Shown: piece after piece, positions 50,001 to 59,000 of the stretch
How the letters are laid out: each line of letters opens with the position of its first letter
Position numbering within the stretch: position 1 is the stretch's first letter
Origin: Datnioides undecimradiatus
Taxonomy: Eukaryota; Chordata; Actinopteri; Lobotiformes; Datnioididae
DNA: 64,000 nt
Assembly: GCA_008933995.1 (NCBI GenBank)
Contig: WARS01000015.1
Span: 4,452,173 to 4,516,172, forward strand
Direction: 5' to 3'
Program-made: the position numbers and the translations under genes
The notes under the pieces: model-generated
What the model was told of the DNA's origin: nothing
Database searches by the model: none
Seen by the model: only the letters and a program-made list of their open reading frames with translations

Positions 50001-53000
50001 TTCGTGTGCATCAAATAGCCAGAATTTTAATGATCTTGAAATTTTTGACAATTTTAAGTAGGTAATTTTATGTCTCTCTCAGAGTGTCGCTCCATGATCA
50101 GCAGTAAAAGAAAAATCAGTATGAACCCTGTGAAAAACCAATTATGAGTAACTGTAAATTAAAAATGTAAACTGCACTTCATGATCATTTGACTGAGAAC
50201 AAGAGTGTCTTTGTCTACAATGGTCATAACAGCCCAGAGTGTACACTGAGGTTGTGTGTTAGCATTTGTAAAGTGTTGACTGACTGAAAGTTTACTGCTT
50301 TTTTACTGTTTTTCTCCTGCACTGATAGGGATTCTGAACATGTTTAAAACTGTGATTGTGATCCTATAGCTTGGCCTGATGAAGTAGATGTTGCCATGAA
50401 TTTTCAAGACAAAAACATCATTATAGTTGATAGTAATGTTGGCCAAAAGCGTAGTGTTTAGGGGGAAAAAACCTTTTTCTTTAAATCGCTTTTACCACAA
50501 TTTAACATCTATATGCTTTCAATTACTGACATCTGCTTGCACTGACAGCATGGTCAGGAAAATGCAGTTTATAATTTTTCTCGCATTCAGTGGTGTCCTT
50601 GGGTAGGCGTTTAAACTTAGCAGAGAAATGGCATTGAAGATGGAGGACAAACGCATGGCAGTGCGTACGTGCACACATGGATTATGTGTTTCACACGTGC
50701 AATATGTGTTTCTTGGCAGAAAACTCAGTAGTGTGTGTGAATAAGGCTTAAGGAGTGTGTGTGTGTGTGTGTGTGTGTGTTGTGCTCTTGAGGATTTTGG
50801 AAATCTTTTTCACCTTACGAAGGGAGCCTCAGGGTGAAATGAGGGGGGGTGTCGGAGGGCTGTGAAGTTATCCAACAGATGTTGCACCTGTTCACCATAT
50901 AGCGCACGCACACACTCTCCACCTCCTCCTCTGTTTGTGTGGACTCATTATGTGCTATTGATACTTGAAAAATAAGTTACAATGGATAATTATGAAAAGA
51001 AAAGCTGCTTTAGTCCTATATATATATATATATATATACACATATATAAAAAACAGATTTTACATGATCTTATATCTATAACTGCACACAATATGTTATG
51101 CCCATAATACTCTTACACAAGAAGCATGTGTTTTATGTCAGACATGTGTTTTACATTTTGAGCCTGTTAACATTATACTGAGCTGCAGAGGCTGTTAATT
51201 ATGAAACAATGAGGTCGATTCTGTCTTTATTATGTTGTACAACTTAAATATGTCTGGAAGAAATACAAATGATCTCTGTTCTTTGTGCTACACATATATG
51301 ATGCTCCTTCTTGCTTCACGTCCTTCTTTGCTCTCCCCTCCATCACCTCTCATCTCTCTTTCTCTCTGTCTCTCTTTTTTCAGGATGTGTGTGTCTGAGT
51401 GCCCCAGTGGGTTTTTCCGTGACGATAGGAAACGCTGCAAGAAGTGCTCCTCGCTGTGTGAGACCTGTGTTGGTAGCCGCAGCGACCAATGCACCACATG
51501 CAGGACAGGCTTCCACCTCAATGAGGGCTCCAACACATGTGTCGCCAACTGTGCCGACAGCTTCTACCTCGACCATGGTACGTTTCCCTGCCGGACAGAC
51601 TGGCCCCACAACGTACAAACTCTTAACTAACAGCACATGTGATAGCACACCATGTGGAGAAGAAAGCGGTTTGCTTCCATGTGTCCTCTGCATGTTTCCT
51701 TATAGTTCAACAATTGACATTTAAACTTAGCTGAATGTTACACTTATGTGGGTGCTGCAGCAAAATGCCTCAAGCTCCTCAACAGACACAAAATCAGGCC
51801 ATGAACGCTACATGCTCACACAAAGTCAATCGTTTGTCCAAGCTCCAAGTTTATTGTCACGACTATCCATTGATAAAGTTCTTAAAGCGTGTCTAAGATG
51901 AAGAGTAGTCACAACTTTCGCCCTCAGCGGTGAAAGTAATCCACATCAACAAACCTACTTTCACTCATTGCCTCAGAATGATGCCGTGGTGTCCTTGATG
52001 TAACGTCTAGCCAGTTGTTTGTTTTTCATGCGCTTGCTGAACCGAACACGACTGGAAAGTTTGTGCTAGTAAGCAGATTTTTTTCATCAGTGTAACGTGG
52101 AATAAATCATGAAATAAAACAGATCCTCAGGAGGATTGTCCATGGGTTACATTTTCAACAAGTCAGCTTGTTTTCTTTGTGTTGACCGCAGGAATATAAT
52201 AAATCGAGTAGCGCCTTAGCATTAACGTGCAGTCTGTACTGTATGTGTAAGTCTTATGTTTTATATGTATGCCAGGTTGTGTGAAAGAGAAGCAGGAATG
52301 AGATGCTGAATCTATGTATATCTCATAATTATGTCTATATATTGGTTTGCAGCCAAGACAGTGCGCAAAGTCCTGGCAGCACTGAGACTCTCTGGCAGCA
52401 GATCTGATGTGATCTGATCCAAGTTCAATCATAACATTTCAACAGGCCAAGATGTAGTGGATACTTTTTTCTTTTGAAATGTTGGCACTGCTGAGTGTTG
52501 TGTTGTGTTAAATGAGCTATCTAGAGTCTGTTTTCTCTTTGTCAGTCAGGCGGCAGGCCGAGGTGAATTCCTGCCTTCATTAACACGTGTTCATGTAATA
52601 ATTTCATTACCTTTTGTAAGAGATGCCAACCTAATTAAGGGCAAAGTAACATAAGGGGCAGGATGTCAGTTGTGTGTTGAATTAACAGTCAAAAAAAGGT
52701 CAATGTAAAGTCAATGTCAGCACAGACCATCTCACAGATCCATAAATACATTTCAAGGGGGGAAGTAACAATGTTCAGTTTCCTAAATCTCTTTAGTATT
52801 GCTTGACTCATCCCTTGGTGAATATAAATGTCGGAAAATTTTAAAAATGCTTTGCAGTTAAGAGACGAGCATCTTCACGTTACTTGTTAAGCCTAAAATA
52901 ATTGACACACTATGATGTAAAACAGAGAAGCTTTTCACATCTGAGAAGCCAGAACCAGCAAAACATTTACATTTCTACCTGGTAAATTTCTTCATTAAAT

Positions 53001-56000
53001 TAGTTGGTGAATTTTCTTTCATCGTTTCAGTGTGATTTTGACCTCCAGTCCTTTACTAAAAAGGGAAAGGTACACTCGTGCAGCAATGCAGAAGTGCTTT
53101 TTCTTTCCATGCAAATCTGTCCGTGACCTGTCCATTTCCTGCAACCACCCTGTAATGATTTTCAGATTCCTGAAAATCTAACCAACAATCCTCACTTACT
53201 CTCAGTCTCCTCCTCTCAGCTCTGACCATATGACTTCCCAAACAAAAGCCGTAAAGCTTGCGCCATACACAAACACCATTTTTCAGAAATGTAAAAATAA
53301 CAGCTTTGATTAATAGTCATAGTCTACTCAATGGATTTTGCAGGAATAGCAAAACATGTTATTCCCGTATGTCTCTGGCAATCCTCATTGCTGCTGAAGG
53401 CAGAAGTGTCCATATGCATTGTGTCAAAGCGTGTCATTGCCTTTAGTCTGCCTTTTGAAATATTCATCTGCATTCCTCTCCTCCCTCACCAACACTACGG
53501 CCTTCTTTTTCATCCCTGCAGCTTTAGCCTTTTGACATTTCCGTTCTTCCCCCTCCTCTCTTGCCATCTCTTCCTGCTGCCTTTTGTCCTCCTGTTTTGT
53601 TCATCTGCCCCTTCTTCTGCTCAGTCTCTCTCTCACTTTATCCCCTCTTCTCCTCCTCCTCTTCATTGTTGTCTAACTCCTCTGTTTCCTCTCTTCATTT
53701 CAAATGCAACTACACTTCTGGTTTCTATCAGCCACTGTGTATGACTGGCTCACCCTGTGTCTTTCAGATTCCAACATTTGCAGGAGATGTCCAGAGAACT
53801 GTAAGAGGTGCACCACCTCCAATATCTGCACAGAATGTAAACCTGGGATGAGGTAAGCTGGGAGCCATGCAGTGCAAATGCCTAACCAGAGTCACTTGTT
53901 TGTTTACAGAAGTTGTGTTTATGCCCTTTATAACTTGCAGTGTTTACTTTTTTACCACAGTAACAACAGATAAAATTGCTCCAAACACAATAAAATGAAT
54001 TTTCCTTTTGAACTGCTGCTAAAACAGTTAATTTGCAGCAAAGTTGCATAATGGCTCCATCATCAATTACTCAACCACTGTAACTCTAAAAGCTTTGGTG
54101 ATCTTGAAAGGAAGTGCTTGTATAAGATGCTTGAGTGTCCAAAGCCCCCTCTCCTCACACCTGTTTGAGGCTTGCAATAAGGGGCGGGTTTAGCTGCCAA
54201 CATCTGTAACTTTCCATAGCTGTCATGCATCCATTGGCTGTGTGGAGCTCAGAAAGTAAGCAGCGTTTGAACTTCGCAGGTTCTCTTTATTCATTCTCTG
54301 TACAACTAGTTGTCACTTTCTGTGTGTACAAACAAATGCAACACTTTGAATGTTTTCAAGGAGAGGTAGATGTCAGACGGTATCACCATATCAGTCCTCT
54401 CTGTGACGGCAGGGCTTTTCGTTCCACCTTCAAATGTGTGTTTCAGAATAACTAAAAACACTGCTGTCTTTGAGTGCGCGAACTTGTTTGTTTTGAGTTC
54501 ACCCTGACCTTTATGTGAAATTCACTCTTATCCAAAGTGCTTTACAATGTGGTGCGCATTCACCCATACGTGAGTCACAGTTACCCTCAAGGTTCCCTAG
54601 TTTGGTTCATATACAGGTCACCAAAATATGGTTTAATATGTCATAATATTTAAAATAAATTTAAAATGTTGCCATCAAGCTGTCAGTGTTACTGCATGGC
54701 ATAAACAACTTTATTATAATTGCACACCTGGTGCTACCAGAACTGCTGGTATTAATAACTGCGTGTTCACAGGTCAATTACAGTCCATTACCTCTGTCAT
54801 ACAAGTACAAATAGCTCAGGTTTTGTCTTTTTTCACTGATTTGACCTGAATGTCTTTTTTGTGGTTCAGGGATGAAAAACCTTTTGTGTTCATCTACTCT
54901 AACATTGCAGGACTACAGTGTTGCTAATTTAGAACAGCACATTGTGTTATGCTGCGGTTTGGGTTCGCAGCATGAACCAGTGAAACCAGGGCTTCCCAAC
55001 TGTTCCCACTTGGGAACCAAATTGAATAAACAGAGTTTCACCCTGTGACCCAGTCTTATTAAAGCCCACATAGACTCGTGTCATGCGGAGACCCACAAGA
55101 AGTGGAGCTGTTGCTCATTTTGGGTTGTGATCCTCACTTTGAAGAGCCTCTGATCTAAACCATTTAGGTATCCATGCAGACATGTTCCAGTTCATTTTCT
55201 GGCCACTTCCACAGCAGCCTCTTCAAACCACCCCAACTACACTTGACCTGACAGAGGATAGGGCGTTTCAAAGTGCTGAAATTCTTGATAGGTCATGAAG
55301 GAAACACTTTTGAAGTGTTTAAAACATATTGCGGTCTTGAACCCAGCTGAACACCAAGTGTTCAGTGTAGCCAGAGGTGGAGGTGGGGACACTTGTAAGC
55401 CATAATTTCCTCTAAACGCCAGCAAGACCACAGTAAGACACATGCTAACACATGCACGCATTCTGACACACATGCACAGTCTCTCCCATTCAGTTCACCA
55501 TTCATGGTCGGTTAGGAGCCGAGGAGGAAGCGAAGACCAGACGAGATTGTTTCTGGGAAACGTTAGCTAACACAGACCAGCTGTTATTCAGCTTAGCACA
55601 GCGAGCTCACCAACCTGTCCTCACTGTGACTTCACAGAGCTGACTTTATAACCTCCAAACCTACTTCCTAACTTACCTCTACCCCTGCTTCTGGAACTTC
55701 CAAACTCCTTTGAGTATATTAGTCAAAACAACAAATTCCTCTTGATACACTTGAATGAAGAAGAAGATGCATTTTTGTGTATTAGTAAATTAAAAAAAGA
55801 AATAAAACATTAAAGGCTGCTAGTGTGTACACTAACACAATATCACCAGTGCTGCAGTTGTTTTTATTCTTACTAAATATTTGGCCCGAAAACAAATATG
55901 TCACAAAAGAATAAAAATGCTCAGGAGCATCTGTTTGCTATCAGCCAAACTTCAACCTATTTGCTGCAGACAGTTTGGGCATTTCAAATATTTTTCTTGT

Positions 56001-59000
56001 CACCTGTACTGGTGCTCATGTGGAAATAATGTTGCTAATTAAGGGAAATTCTATTTTTTTGTTACCTTTGCTTTCCTCATTTACTGCAAAAATATGAACG
56101 TGTGTCTCCACTTCTTTTTCCAGTCTCCAAGGAAACAAGTGTCAGATGACCTGTGACCCAGGGACTTATTATAATGGCCACAGACGGACTTGTGAGCCCT
56201 GCCATCGGGCCTGTGCCACCTGCGCAGGTAGGAAGCAATGCATTTTTTTTTTTTAAAGTATGAACACCAGTGGGATGACATTAATTGTGCAGCTCTGTTT
56301 ATCAGCTGATTTGTAATGCCCTGAAAACACCCTTAAAGTGTGAGTCTGTGTGTTTTTCAGGCACAGGAATAGAGGCCTGCACAAAGTGTGCAGATGGCTA
56401 CTTACTTGAGGACTGGCGTTGTGTGTCTACATGCAGCACCGGCTACTACCTGTCAGAGCAGACCTCAGACAATGGGCAGGTGCAGAGGTCCTGTAAGAAG
56501 TAAGTCAGCACGCCTGCCAACACATCAACACCAGGGAAAAAGTGGAAAAGTTTTAGATTTCCGGTCTACAGAGTCAGCATTTGAAGCACAAATTACATTT
56601 TTTTCCTTCCTTAAACCCAATGTGTGCCATGTGTGCAGCAGCACGTTCTCAGTACTTGCAAGGAAATTATTTAACTACAGATATATGTTACTATATGGTT
56701 TTTAAACCAACAAGAAACTCAACTGCTGCCGACTCGATACTCGATACTGAACAGAAAAAAACTCAAAGATTTGGCTTTACCATAAACAGGCTGATAACCT
56801 CTCACTGTTTTATTCAGTGTTTAATCAGTGATGCTTCATGTTTCATGTAATTGTTCATGCTGTCTGTCTGACCGGTTTGTACTTTGTCTGCATGCAGCAA
56901 TTTTTTTCCTTCTTTCCTCTACAACTTGATAGTGGGTTAATTGCTGCTCTGCGCATGAGAGAACACAGCAGTTCTGTTTTAACAAAATAAAATAGCACAG
57001 GATTTACAAGCAAATAGCTGCCAGGCAGCCAAAGTGTAAACTCTGAACAAATGCGGTAGGTGTACAGACAACATGTAGCATCACACTCACCACAGTAGCA
57101 GTGTCCCTTTTTCCCACAAAGCTTATTTTTGTTTGGTTTTAGACTATTTAAAGTGAAGAAATATTCTATTTTATGTTTTTTTTCCCAACGACAACCTCTC
57201 ATATTCAGCTAATATGCTCTGCTCAACCTTTGCATTTTCCATTTAACATTCTGGGACAGGGACCAGCAGATGATTCAGACACAAACATGTCCTATGAAAC
57301 AGACATAATGGTGCACTCTACCCGTATTTAAATCTTGGGCTAAATCAGGAATGGTGTAATTTTGCTTTGGGTCAACAAACTGTAACAATAAGGGGACATG
57401 TAAGCAGAAAACCTACAATAGACGAGTTTGCTGGCATTTGGAGTTAACTGTAAAAGCATGAGACTGGTGCCTCCTCACTGTCTCAGCACCATGTAAACGG
57501 ACTGTTAGGGGCCGCTCTCTGCTACACTGATGTTTCTTTCTCAAAGCTGTGTGCAGTTGTCCCACAAACAGTCCTGTTGCCTGACTCTTCACTGATGTTT
57601 ACCTGTTTTAGGAGAAATAGGAAGAGTCCTATGTTTCCTGTGTTTGATGACAGTCTGATGACTGCTTTGCTTCCTATCACACCCACAGTCAAGCTCCTCC
57701 AGAGTCAGACAGCTTGTCTGCTTTTCTTATTGTTCTTTGAGGTGGCCTCTCTGCTGTTTTGTCTCTCAAACCTTTAATTATTAATTGCCCAATCTACCCT
57801 TTACCTCACTTGATTCCTTTAGTCCGTCAGCTTGGACCTTGTCAGATCATTTTAGATTAACATGTTTTCTCATTAGCAGGACCCTGAATGAGATCACTGT
57901 TTTCTTGCTTTGCGTTAAATCTCTGCTCCTAAAGGATTATTTCAGATATTTTCTCATCCAGATTTTGTTGTGACTGTTTACAAAAGTTAATCTCTTGCGT
58001 CACTTTAAAGCTCCTACTTCATTTGCAAACACTGCTCAATAACAGACACAGACCAGGCCAATGCACTGAAATCATAAATGAAAATCATAAATGAATTTGG
58101 AGCGGATGGTTTTGAGATTTGTACTAAGGCTGATCTTACAAGCATACAATACAAAATGCAAACTGTGTTTCATTTTGGTGTTAAGCATAGTGGGAAGTCT
58201 CATAAAGGTTTGTGTCACTGTGTGGAGAGGATGACTGCATTGGTCATTTAGTGGTTTTAGTCTATATTGGAGAGCAGCAAATTGCAAATATAGGAAAAAC
58301 CAGACATTATAAGGACAAAACCCAGCCCAACCTGTGAAAGAAATATCCTTAAAGAACAGTTACAATTTCACAAGGATATGCATGTACAGTGTGGTTCTGC
58401 ATAGACTGATATCTAATTCTTCAATTCTTCCTTCGGCAGGTGTGACCATAGCTGCTATGAGTGCTTGGGGCCCGGTGAAAGAAACTGCAGCAGCTGTGTC
58501 AGTGGTTACAATCTGGAGGCAGGAGCCTGCGTGGTCAGCACCATCTGCAAAGATGGTGAGTTGTCAGCTTTCTTATCTACAAGACTGCCTTAATGTTTAT
58601 TTTATACTTGTTGCATTTGCCTCTCGCAGGCTACAGTTGTACATACTAAAATGGTCCGCAGTGACATTTCTATAAAGTCTTAAATCAGCTAGCGCGCTGA
58701 CTTAAACAGGGTCAAAGCAGGAAAAAAAGCACGCTTTATAATGTGTTTGATTGACAATAGTATTTTTGCATAATATTAAATGCAAACGTAAACAAATTCG
58801 GGTCTAAACAATCCCGGCTAATCAAAGAGCCAAAGGCCTTAGAGGTGCAGATTCACTGAAACTATTTTGCATCTCCACTAAGATGAATTAAATTGTGTTA
58901 TATCCCACAGGGCACAAGAAAATGAATGCACAAGGTAGCTTTATTAAGTAAAAGCTGAGGATTCACCTGTGGCCTTCTTTTCTTTTATTTTGGAGCTTTG

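Larger units (their letters stand above)
48226..51383 (+). other. pcsk5 intron 15
   Basis: A 3.16-kb intron with TG (50755-50782) and TA (51017-51039) repeats. No other feature recognised. Confidence 0.7.
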